Counted from the first letter of the stretch, positions 1 to 7,799 are shown. The stretch: DNA of 10,000 nt from Penaeus vannamei (GCF_042767895.1 NC_091550.1:10337880-10347879), one strand, 5' to 3'. Numbers and translations are program-made. The notes: generated by a model not told the origin, from the letters alone.

Positions 1-111
1 TCTTTAATAATTATATGCTGCTTTACTAGATAATTAAAAAGGTCAAATTAGGTTTGTGTGACCCAATTATGCACTTAAAGAGATTAATCCTTGTGAATTA
101 CGAATGATGTT

Positions 112-350
112 GATAGATAGATAGATAGATAGAGCGAGTGAGAGAGATAGAGGGAGAAAGATAGATAGAGCGAATGAGAGAGAGAGAGTGGGAGGAAGGG
201 AGAGAGAGAGAGAGAGGTGGGAGGAGAGACTGAGAGAAAGAGAGAGAGAGAGAGATAGAGAGAGCGAGAGAGAGGTAGACAAAGACGGAGAGACAGAGAG
301 AGAGAAAAAAAAATGTGAAAGAAACAGAGACAAAGAGAACGAGAGAAAGA
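112..350. repeat. Compound GATA/GA microsatellite
   Basis: A run of GATA units (112-134) passes into GAGA-rich purine DNA that continues, with GGGAG, GATAG and GACA variants, to about 350. The opening module, GATAGATAGAGCGA followed by a GAGA stretch, recurs in altered form from about 160, so the array has an imperfect internal duplication of roughly 48 bp. The complementary strand reads as a Ser-Leu polymer only because CT repeats contain no stop triplets. This is a non-coding repeat by composition. Confidence 0.95.
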
Positions 351-888
351 CCTTATTCCCTTAGTCTTTCGGTCAAAGTTCGGGGTTCTTGGAACAATTA
401 TATCATAATCAGATTCAATTAATACCATTACAGACCGCTTCGAGTATCTGCGTAATACACATCCACACAGACACAAGACATAAACATTGGTTTAATTCTA
501 TTCTGCAACTTAGTCCTAATGTTGCAAATGTAAAAAAAATGCGTGTTTGGATGTGACAATTTTAGACAATGAAATGTAGTCTGGTCCATGTTCTGACAAG
601 TTTAATAGAGAGATGTTCTGGTGAATAAGAAAATAGATTCAGTCAGTGAATATAATTTTTGAATGTAATTTTGAATTCTGTTCAACAGTACTGCTAATAC
701 ATACCAGGAAAAAAAGTGTTATTGTTACTTAACGTTGAAAAGGAATCACTGGTGATATTTCGAGCAAGTAATTTCTTTAGTACTTTTTGTGAATCATAAG
801 AATAACATTTCGTAACAATATAGAAGATTCAAGGTACAAAAATTACGTCATATAACCTTTTGCTTTATATTTCCATTTCCCAATAGGA
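351..888. other. AT-rich low-copy-looking sequence, no gene found
   Basis: About 540 bases of mixed, AT-leaning sequence between two GA arrays. There is no long open frame other than repeat read-through, no complete tRNA shape, and no clear promoter or splice pair. The only item noted is TAGTCTTTCGGTC at 362-374, which has a 12-of-13 match at 5883-5895 and may be part of a dispersed repeat. The stretch could be intronic or intergenic, and nothing visible decides between them. Confidence 0.7.
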
Positions 889-907
889 AGTCGGCAACCA
901 TAACAAA
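889..907 (+). repeat. 19-bp direct repeat, left copy, flanking the GA/GACA array
   Basis: AGTCGGCAACCATAACAAA here matches AGTCGGAAACCACCACAAA at 1263-1281 in 16 of 19 positions and in the same orientation. The two copies bracket the GA/GACA array at a spacing of 374 bp. This could mark a segmental duplication, an ancient target-site duplication or slippage-associated copying. Chance is less likely but not excluded, because part of the match is A/C-rich. Confidence 0.5.
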
Positions 908-925
908 GCCTCTTGCTACACAAAA

Positions 926-1249
<324 letters not shown>

Positions 1250-1262
1250 AAAAAACACATAC

Positions 1263-1281
1263 AGTCGGAAACCACCACAAA
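1263..1281 (+). repeat. 19-bp direct repeat, right copy, flanking the GA/GACA array
   Basis: Partner of the copy at 889-907, with three mismatches. It lies 14 bp beyond the end of the GA/GACA array, just as the left copy lies 19 bp before its start. Confidence 0.5.
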
Positions 1282-1446
1282 TAAACAACACCACCCCAAA
1301 AAAGCTCGACACGTGGATTCTTGTCCTTCTGGCAATGGTGCAATAAGGTCCTGCGGTTAGGATGATTTCTGAGGAATATCCACTCCTAAGGATTACCTGA
1401 AGTTCTTCGGCTCACGCGTCATGGCGGGGAAATCTGTTTATCAAAT
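1282..1446. other. Mixed-composition spacer with a weak tRNA-Glu D-arm resemblance
   Basis: This 165-bp segment has less biased composition than its neighbours. Positions 1347-1363, GGTCCTGCGGTTAGGAT, resemble the A-box/D-arm of metazoan tRNA-Glu (typically TGGTCTAGYGGTTAGGAT). No convincing anticodon arm or GGTTCGAnnCC B-box follows at the right distance, so it is not a tRNA gene and at most a decayed SINE head. On the minus strand, ATG at 1422-1420 in a CGCC context is followed by CAG/GTAAT at 1399-1392, which resembles a splice donor. That signal is equally weak. No gene is called. Confidence 0.35.
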
Positions 1447-1625
1447 TATTCTCTAAATTATCTATTTTTCTCAAGTTTTAGTATGATTTGGTTCAGTTAA
1501 ATTCTCTAATTCATCTATTTTTAGGTATTTTTCTCAAGTTATAGTTTGATTTGGTTTAGTTTAATTCTCTAATTCATCTATTTTTAGGTATCTTTCTCAA
1601 GTTTTAGTATGATTATGTTCAGTTT
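1447..1625. repeat. 63-bp tandem minisatellite, three copies
   Basis: AATTCTCTAATTCATC begins units at 1500 and 1563, giving an exact 63-bp period, and the pair differs at about six positions. A shorter first unit (1447-1499, 53 bp) lacks roughly 10 bp around TAGGTATTTT. The units end in GTTCAGTT or GTTTAGTTT, which grades into the degenerate repeat that follows. This is non-coding, AT-rich tandem DNA. Confidence 0.9.
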
Positions 1626-1890
1626 AATTGTTTAGTTTACTTTAATCTAATCTAGTTGAGATTGATTTACTTTAGTTTAGTTTAATTTACTTTGGTTTAG
1701 TTTAATCTAGTTTACTTTTGTGTAATCTACTTTAGTTTAATCAAGTTTACTTTTGTTTAATTTACTTTAGTTTAATCTAGTTTACTTTAGCTTGATTGTT
1801 TTTAATCTAGTTCAGTCAACTTTTGTTTATTTTAGTTTAAGATAGTTCACTTTAGTTTGATTTAGTTTAATCAAGTTTAATTTCATTTCG
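1626..1890. repeat. Degenerate TTTAGTTTAATC-type repeat
   Basis: Built from variants of TTTACTTTAGTTTAATCTAG. The best-preserved part is a 35-bp direct dimer at 1711-1745 and 1746-1780. C is rare and G is nearly confined to the TTTAG/TCTAG positions. Its T/G-rich motif overlaps the tail of the 63-bp unit upstream, so both may derive from one ancestral short repeat. TTTAG resembles but does not equal the arthropod telomere unit TTAGG. Confidence 0.85.
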
Positions 1891-1929
1891 TTAATGGCAC
1901 TGTTTATTTTTGTTTTGTTAGCTATACCT

Positions 1930-2429
<500 letters not shown>

Positions 2430-2447
2430 CTTTTTTTAAGCAGATCT

Positions 2448-2471
2448 GACAAAAGAAGGCATTCTTTTGTC
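2448..2471. repeat. Perfect 10-bp inverted repeat (hairpin) with 4-nt loop
   Basis: The left arm GACAAAAGAA (2448-2457) and right arm TTCTTTTGTC (2462-2471) are exact reverse complements around the loop GGCA. It sits 19 bp after the TA array ends. It is too AT-rich and wrongly flanked for a histone 3' hairpin, and no CTRR end follows as in Helitrons. Function unknown. Confidence 0.8.
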
Positions 2472-2766
2472 GATTTCAAAATACAGCTTTTACATAACTC
2501 ACTAATGTTCTCTTTTGTACAAATATCAGCTTAGCACGCTTTGATGATCATGACTTGACCAAAAAAAATGTTGTTCTTACGCAGGAAATTAGCTATTACA
2601 TTTGTTAAGTTATTAGAGTTTTAGTAAATGTGATGATTCTAAAGTTTTTAATTTTTGTCGATGCAACTTTTCGTCAGAATGAATCGGGTTTGTTAATCTC
2701 AATTCAGGTTAATGATGATTTTTTTTTTCTTTTTTTTTAAGGATGACAAATACCATAGCGATTGCT
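2472..2766. other. AT-rich low-copy-looking sequence, no gene found
   Basis: Unpatterned AT-rich DNA. A 20-nt pyrimidine tract (T10-C-T9, 2719-2738) followed by AAG resembles a 3' splice acceptor, but what follows is the CA array, so no exon is supported. Confidence 0.65.
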
Positions 2767-2895
2767 ACACACACACGCGTACACACACACACACACATGC
2801 ACGCACGGACACACACATACACACACACAAACACACACGCATACATGCACGCACGCACACGCACACGCACCCACAACCACACCCACACACACTCA

Positions 2896-2976
<81 letters not shown>

Positions 2977-2980
2977 GCAC
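2767..2980. repeat. CA microsatellite, compound with CG and CCC variants
   Basis: An interrupted left half carries CGTA, CATGCACG and CCACAACC variants, and a pure (CA)n core runs from 2900 to 2972. ACGCACGCAC closes the array. Alternating purine-pyrimidine DNA with CG steps has Z-DNA potential. Thr-His or Cys-Val open frames through it are read-through. Its reverse complement type, (GT)n, lies at 3683-3966. Confidence 0.96.
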
Positions 2981-3080
2981 TGACAGACAAATGGAAAATA
3001 AAAAAAACAGACAGGCGGAAAACATACCTCAGTGTCGATCTTTCCCTCGCAATTCTTATTAACTTAAAAAAAACGACTAA

Positions 3081-3528
3081 AACAACAACAGTAACAACAT
3101 TAATAGTAACAGCAACAACAACAACAAACAGCAACAACAACAGGAACAACAACAGCAACAGCAAAAACAACAGCAACAGCAGCAACAAAAATAGGAACAA
3201 CAACAACAGGAACAGCAACACCAGTAACAGCAAAAACAAAAACAACAACAACAGCAAAAACAAAAACAACAGCAGCAACAAAAACAACAACAAAAATAAC
3301 AACAATGACAACAACAACAACTTCAGCAGCATCAACAAAACAACAGCAACAAAAACATCAGCAACAACAAAAAACACAAAAACAAAAAACAACAAAAACA
3401 ACAACATCAGCAGCATCAACAAAACAACAACAAAAACAACAACAGCAACAACAAAAACAACAGCAACAAAAACAACTACAACAACAAAACAACAAAAACA
3501 ACACCAACAGCAACAACAACAAAAACAT
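3081..3528. repeat. CAA/CAG trinucleotide array
   Basis: About 450 bp of A/C-rich period-3 DNA built from AAC and AGC units, with T almost absent. One + frame reads as Asn/Thr/Ser and another as a Gln-rich stretch (from 3305). Neither has ordinary coding sequence on either side, and both stay open simply because A/C repeats rarely create stops. The motif TCAGCAGCATCAACAAAAC occurs at 3323 and again at 3407, showing an 84-bp higher-order duplication. A polyglutamine/asparagine exon cannot be formally excluded but is not supported. Confidence 0.9.
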
Positions 3529-3680
3529 AACGAATTATCTGCAGAAGAAAAAACATCGTCTTGAATAGTGTTCAAGGAAGTTCCCGAGAAAGGACAAGGA
3601 TGTTTAGAGACTATCCTTAATGTAAGAAGGATTTGGTGGCTTCCAACGGCCGAGACAGTGCAGGGTTGTTGTCTTCGTGG

Positions 3681-3682
<2 letters not shown>

Positions 3683-3767
<85 letters not shown>

Positions 3768-3791
3768 TGCGTGTGCGTGTGCGTGCGCGTG

Positions 3792-3861
<70 letters not shown>

Positions 3862-3966
3862 TGCGTGTGCGTGTGCGTGTGCGTGAGTTTGTGTGTGTGT
3901 GTGTATGTGTGTGTGTGTGTTTGTGCGTGTGTGTGTGCGTGTGCGTGAGTTTGTGTGTGTGTGTAT
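3683..3966. repeat. GT microsatellite with three-copy higher-order unit
   Basis: A pure (GT)n core runs from 3683 to about 3764. A variant block that begins TTTGTGCG, continues in GTGC steps and ends GTGAGTTTG follows, and the (GT)n-plus-block unit recurs. The blocks start at 3764, 3858 and 3920 and are each about 34 bp long. Units therefore shorten from 94 to 62 bp as the intervening (GT) run contracts. After the second and third blocks the sequence also shares GTGTAT. Cys-Val and Thr-His open frames are artefacts. Confidence 0.95.
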
Positions 3967-4184
3967 GCACATGATTCATTCTCTCATTGTCCTTACGTTC
4001 TCTGTGACTTCCCTTCCACCACAGATCGATATATTGATGATTAGACTCTAACACTATAAAAAAAAAGAAAGAAAAATATTAAATCACGTGACTCGAATGC
4101 CAAATTTGCTTTGTTGCGATATCTCCCCCTGATGCGTCAACATGCAGTGCAATATCGAGCGAGGGAGACATGGGTGTAAACGGA
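3967..4184. other. Low-copy-looking spacer with an E-box palindrome
   Basis: About 220 bp of mixed sequence with no gene. TCACGTGA at 4084-4091 is a perfect 8-bp palindrome containing the CACGTG E-box recognised by USF/Myc/MITF-type bHLH factors. A second copy is at 4721-4728. Confidence 0.55.
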
Positions 4185-4247
4185 TTTTTTTTTTTTTTTT
4201 TTTTTTTTCATGCTATCACTCTCCTCGCATCTGTTGTTTACTTTATT
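4185..4247 (-). other. Minus-strand A24 tract with upstream AATAAA
   Basis: An uninterrupted T24 on the + strand (4185-4208) is a poly(A) tract on the minus strand. Read on that strand, AATAAA (4247-4242) precedes it by 33 nt, the usual spacing of a polyadenylation signal from the tail. This is the expected 3' end of a reverse-transcribed mRNA or LINE-like insertion. The body would lie at higher coordinates, but I see no recognisable coding remnant there and no convincing target-site duplication. The surrounding pyrimidine-rich DNA makes a simple T-slippage origin equally possible. Confidence 0.4.
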
Positions 4248-4390
4248 CTTTTTTCTCTCGCCATTTTTGTTTCTCTCTTATGACTAAGGAGAGTGTCTTT
4301 TTTTCTCTCTAATATTTTTTTTTCCTTGTTTTATTTTTCCTTTCTTTTTTGTGTCTTTCGTTTTTCTCTCTACTTTATCCCGGCTCGTAC
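4209..4390. repeat. Pyrimidine-rich low-complexity tract
   Basis: T- and TC-rich sequence (TTTTTCTCTC blocks) next to the T24 run, with no fixed period. It contains no gene. Confidence 0.7.
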
Positions 4391-5095
4391 CATTTCATCT
4401 TCATATAGGCTTACTTAATCTCTTCCACTCTTCAATTATTTTCTTTGCCGCCTTGACCTTCTCACACTCTAATCTTATGTCCATATATATATTTCTTGCA
4501 TAATACATTCACATTATTTTGGTTGTACAATACATTCATATTGAGATTTAAAAATGAGCAAAATGTTAAGAAATATATTACCTAAGTCCGTTATATACAC
4601 CTCTATTACGCGATACTTACACAATCAACATTAGGTACTGAGAAATAACAAAATGTAAGCAAAATATAGCGGTGATATCAAGAGGCGTTTGATATTTCAA
4701 TGTGCAAAATGCCAACTGGGTCACGTGAGTAGCATTGAGAAATAACCCGTTTAGAACGTGTTCGAAAGCCGTCCTTAGTAGGAAAATTTTGTTATTATAT
4801 TTTTGTATTATCATCATATTTGTATTATCATCATTATCATATTTTTTTAATGATTGGGTTTACTACCTTGAGCAGGTCATTTACTCGCTTTCGTGTCCAC
4901 TTATAAATTATTTTTTGCATCAATGTGGTTCCTTGACTCCACTGTTGCCATGTTCTTTGGTACCTTGATGCTGTTATTTTTACGTTGATTATTTTTTCTT
5001 CTATTCTCCATTAATCATCCTGTTGTTGTTGATGTCTTCGTTGTCATTGTTATCCAATATTTTTTTTCAAGGCTACAAAAGGTCTAAAAGAGCCA
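4391..5095. other. AT-rich low-copy-looking sequence, no gene found
   Basis: This is the largest stretch not dominated by repeats. Short open frames exist on both strands (minus 4817-4617, 66 codons; plus 4735-4968, 77 codons). They overlap, have no recognisable domain, and have the hydrophobic Leu/Ile/Phe bias expected of AT-rich DNA. Small repeats seen are AATACATTCA at 4502 and 4529, TGAGAAATAAC at 4639 and 4736, an ATATCAA/TTGATAT inverted pair (4675-4695), TCACGTGA (4721-4728), and a duplicated TTGTATTATCATCA near 4801-4835. Confidence 0.65.
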
Positions 5096-5123
5096 TTTGT
5101 GGACCCGAGATCCCGATAATTAA

Positions 5124-5418
5124 TCAAATCCTATGAAATTTATTAGGCCTAATACCGTGAGAATTCCTGAAATCACTGAGCCCTGAAATCCTAAAAGATC
5201 CAGAAATCTGAGCAATTCACGAGGCCCTGAAATGGTTAAAAAAAAATCCTGAAATCCGTGGAATTCCTGTCTTTACGTCCTGAAATAAATCCTGAAAACC
5301 TTTGATATTACTGATCCCTACCGATCCTGGAAGATCCTGAAATCCGTGAAGTTCCCAATCCTTAAGACCCTGACGATTCGTGGAATCCGTGGAAATCCCA
5401 AGACCCTGAACCCTGAAG
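5124..5418. repeat. Degenerate minisatellite with CCTGAAATC core
   Basis: About a dozen irregularly spaced copies of a (A/G)TCCTGAAATCC core occur. Clear ones are at 5164, 5181, 5198, 5224, 5246, 5278, 5289, 5324, 5334, 5367 and 5403. A longer version, ATCCTGAAATCCGTG, appears exactly at 5246-5260 and 5334-5348. GTGGAATTCC or GTGGAATCC often follows. Spacing varies from about 10 to 45 bp, so this is a decayed or expanding short-core repeat rather than a fixed-period satellite. I do not recognise the family. The open frame crossing it starts inside the repeat and runs into TA/GT arrays, so it is not a gene. Confidence 0.75.
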
Positions 5419-5460
5419 AAAAAACCCTAAGACACCAGGAAATCCCAGGGACCCTTTTGT

Positions 5461-5545
5461 TCCCGGGTCGTCTTTGGCTCCGGGGAGAAGTTGCGGCGCA
5501 CTCGCTGCACAGCCCTTGGGGCCTGCGCTGGGCTACGGCAATGAC

Positions 5546-5548
<3 letters not shown>
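5461..5548. other. Short GC- and CpG-rich block
   Basis: These 88 bp contain about nine CpG steps, in sharp contrast to the AT-rich surroundings, and end exactly where a TA array begins. No start codon, splice pair or protein family is recognisable. It may be a fragment of an exon, a promoter or a mobile element. Confidence 0.5.
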
Positions 5549-5634
<86 letters not shown>

Positions 5635-5766
5635 TATATGTGTATGTATGTGTGGGCGTGGTTGTGTGTGTATGGGTGCGTGTGTGTATGTGTGTGTGTG
5701 TGTATGTGTGTGTGTGTGTATGTGCATGCGTGCGTGCGTGCTTGCGTGCGTGTGTGTGTGTGTGTT
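5549..5766. repeat. TA array passing into GT/TGCG array
   Basis: A pure (TA)n run of about 82 bp (5549-5630) turns through TGCATATATGTGTATG into interrupted GT repeats with GTAT variants. It then reaches a TGCG run (about 5723-5751) and final GTs. The graded TA-TATG-GT transition suggests GT arose by A-to-G (or T-to-C on the other strand) change and slippage within the TA array. Confidence 0.95.
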
Positions 5767-6120
5767 CCTGTGCTTGCATAAAAATGCGTGAATAACTCTA
5801 CATGCACATAGTCACCTACATCTCTGAAAATTATATACGTCACGGCTTGACAGACAGGTACAAAACTTTTCCTCAAGATTGCTAGCCTTTCGGTCGGGGA
5901 TTCCCCTGCATATGCTTGCCTGGAACGAGCACGGTGACTAATGAAGGTGAGAAAGGAGGGAAGTTCTAGGAAAATTTAATCGTAAAGTACGTAAATTTGC
6001 GGAAAATAGTGATTTTGTTGGATATAATGGCATTGGTTGGTTTGAAGCGTCTTATTTACGAATGATTATCATCGGTAAAGGTATTGGATTGAGAACATCA
6101 TTTAACACTCTTAACTGTCC
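5767..6120. other. Low-copy-looking sequence, no gene found
   Basis: About 350 bp of mixed sequence with no open frame of note. Positions 5883-5895 (TAGCCTTTCGGTC) resemble 362-374. No promoter elements are otherwise visible. Confidence 0.6.
5896..5906. promoter_or_regulatory. Candidate NF-kappaB/Rel-type palindrome
   Basis: GGGGATTCCCC is a perfect 11-bp kappaB-class palindrome matching the Rel/Dorsal consensus GGGRNWYYCC. There is no recognised gene or core promoter beside it, so its use as a binding site is unproven. Confidence 0.3.
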
Positions 6121-6160
6121 CAGCTGATAGTGGCGAGTGAGCGGACAGCTGGTGAAAGCG
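6121..6160 (+). repeat. Paired CAGCTG-containing 15-mers
   Basis: CAGCTGATAGTGGCG (6121-6135) and CAGCTGGTGAAAGCG (6146-6160) are related copies 25 bp apart. A third relative, CAGCTGGTGGTGGCG, is at 6468-6482, on the other side of the purine block. CAGCTG is itself an E-box palindrome. Confidence 0.5.
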
Positions 6161-6460
6161 AATGGAGGAAAGAAGGAAAAAGAATAGGAGATGGGAGAAG
6201 GAATAGGAGTAGGAGGAAGGAAGAAGGAAGAAGGCAGAGGGGTAGGAGGAAGGAGTAGAAGGGGAAGAGGAGGTGAGAAGGATATAAGAAACAGGAAGAT
6301 AAGGAAGAGAGGGAGAAAAATAATAGGTAAGAAAAATATAAGGGAAGAATATCAGGAAGTATAAAGAAAAATAGAAAAAGAAGAAATGAGGATAAAGGGC
6401 AGAGAAGCAAGAGTGAGGGAGGGCATAGGAGGGGGAGGGGAGGAGGGAGTGGTGGCAGGT
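6161..6460. repeat. Purine-rich GGAAGA/AGGAGG tract
   Basis: About 300 bp with few pyrimidines, built from GGAAGAAGG, GGAGTAGG and AAGAAAAATA motifs without a fixed period. The complementary strand reads as a Phe/Ser/Leu/Pro-rich open frame that is an artefact of CT-rich composition. The right end is G-rich and includes a quadruplex-type motif. Confidence 0.85.
6417..6440 (+). other. Canonical G-quadruplex motif
   Basis: Four G-runs of three or more (6417-6419, 6421-6423, 6431-6435, 6437-6440) are separated by loops of 1, 7 and 1 nt, satisfying the G3+N1-7 rule. A further GGG at 6445-6447 could exchange in. It abuts the CpG-rich block on the + strand side. Confidence 0.6.
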
Positions 6461-6467
6461 GGCCTGA

Positions 6468-6482
6468 CAGCTGGTGGTGGCG
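6468..6482 (+). repeat. Third CAGCTG-containing 15-mer
   Basis: CAGCTGGTGGTGGCG matches the copy at 6121-6135 in 13 of 15 positions. It shares the 11-mer GACAGCTGGTG with 6144-6154, 322 bp upstream, so related sequence frames the purine tract. Confidence 0.5.
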
Positions 6483-6673
6483 GCAGTAGTTGGGTGACGG
6501 CCGGGCACAACTACCTCTCGGCGGTCAGTGTGCGCTTGGCAGTGGGAGGAGGTGTACGTCTCTCTTCCCGGCTTCGGTTCACAGGCGAGGAAGCTGATTC
6601 AACGCGGGCGCTTCCAGGCATACGCCCTCACGCCTTCGGTACATCACATTGCGGGGGATTTTATAATGTAAGT
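6470..6673 (+). other. CpG-rich block ending in a splice-donor-like site (possible exon or promoter)
   Basis: The region holds about 17 CpG steps in some 190 bp and sits between purine-rich and AT-rich DNA, so it stands out as a candidate functional segment. On the + strand it ends with GTAAGT at 6668-6673, a strong match to the 5' splice consensus. A + strand frame from 6386 stays open across the block, but its N-terminal part is Gly-rich repeat translation and no domain is recognised. Read on the minus strand, TATAAAT at 6665-6659 is a TATA-like element just upstream of the GC-rich stretch. Exon on +, promoter on -, or neither are all possible. Confidence 0.3.
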
Positions 6674-7010
6674 TTTAGGGAATAAATGTACGTCGGTGTT
6701 ATTGAAGGCGTAACACGAGAAGAATTATTGTTATTATTATTTTTTTCATTTAATGATTTAACGTTTATAAGGCGATGCTGAGCGATTGCAAGGAACAGAC
6801 GAGCATGTGTTGGGATAAGTGATTTTTATTTCATTCATTTATTTATATATATATTGATTTATTTATCGCATTATTGTTATTTATTGATTTATTTATTTGT
6901 TTATTTTTTTTTCTTCTTTTCAACATTTTCTTAAGAAGTATTTTGTGTCCTTATCGAAAATATGATTTTTGTGATTGTGGGTATCTGACCTGTGCTTTCT
7001 TTGATTTGGT
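6674..7010. other. AT-rich sequence with ATTT-type repeats
   Basis: T-rich DNA with an ATT run (about 6725-6740) and TTTA-based repeats (about 6825-6910). ATTGATTTATTTAT occurs at 6853 and, closely similar, at 6883 (30-bp period). TTCTTAAGAA at 6928-6937 is a 10-bp palindrome. No gene is visible. Confidence 0.7.
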
Positions 7011-7596
<586 letters not shown>

Positions 7597-7799
7597 ATGT
7601 CGATCTCACTATGTGTATGCGTGTGGATTAGCGTGCTTGCTTGCCTGAGTCTGGGCGCGTGCTTGGTACCACTCGTGAATACAGTGACCTCTCTATAACG
7701 AACACAATTTCACCTTCTCTTAAATACGCCTCTTCTTGTCTTTACTCTCCTATTTTCCTCTCCTTTCCTTCAGTGACGTGGTTGCCATCTTTCCATTAT
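7597..7799. other. Spacer between polypyrimidine and polypurine tracts
   Basis: About 200 bp of ordinary mixed sequence, with a short GTGTGGATTAGCGTGCTTGC stretch at 7620-7639. No gene or promoter is recognised. Its interest is positional: the + strand switches from almost all pyrimidine to almost all purine across it. Confidence 0.7.

Noticed and set aside
1626..1890. TTTAG-rich tract as an interstitial telomere repeat
   Set aside because: The unit is TTTAGTTTAATC, not tandem TTAGG, and no run of exact TTAGG units is present.
2448..2471. Hairpin as a Helitron 3' end or histone mRNA stem-loop
   Set aside because: No CTRR terminus follows within the expected distance, and the stem lacks the GC-rich base and UUUC-type loop of the histone element.
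2719..2741. Pyrimidine tract plus AAG resembling a 3' splice acceptor
   Set aside because: The sequence that would be exon is a CA microsatellite. T-runs are common throughout the window.
2743..3564. 273-codon + strand frame (Thr-His then Asn/Thr/Ser) and a 288-codon minus frame through the same arrays
   Set aside because: Translation of CA and CAA microsatellites. The start codon is only a few bases before the repeat, and the two strands are open together.
4757..4775. GTGTTCGAAAGCC as a tRNA B-box
   Set aside because: No matching A-box at the right distance upstream and no acceptor or anticodon stems.
4617..4968. Two short overlapping open frames on opposite strands (66 and 77 codons)
   Set aside because: Unrepetitive but short, overlapping on opposite strands, with no recognisable domain and the hydrophobic bias typical of AT-rich random sequence.
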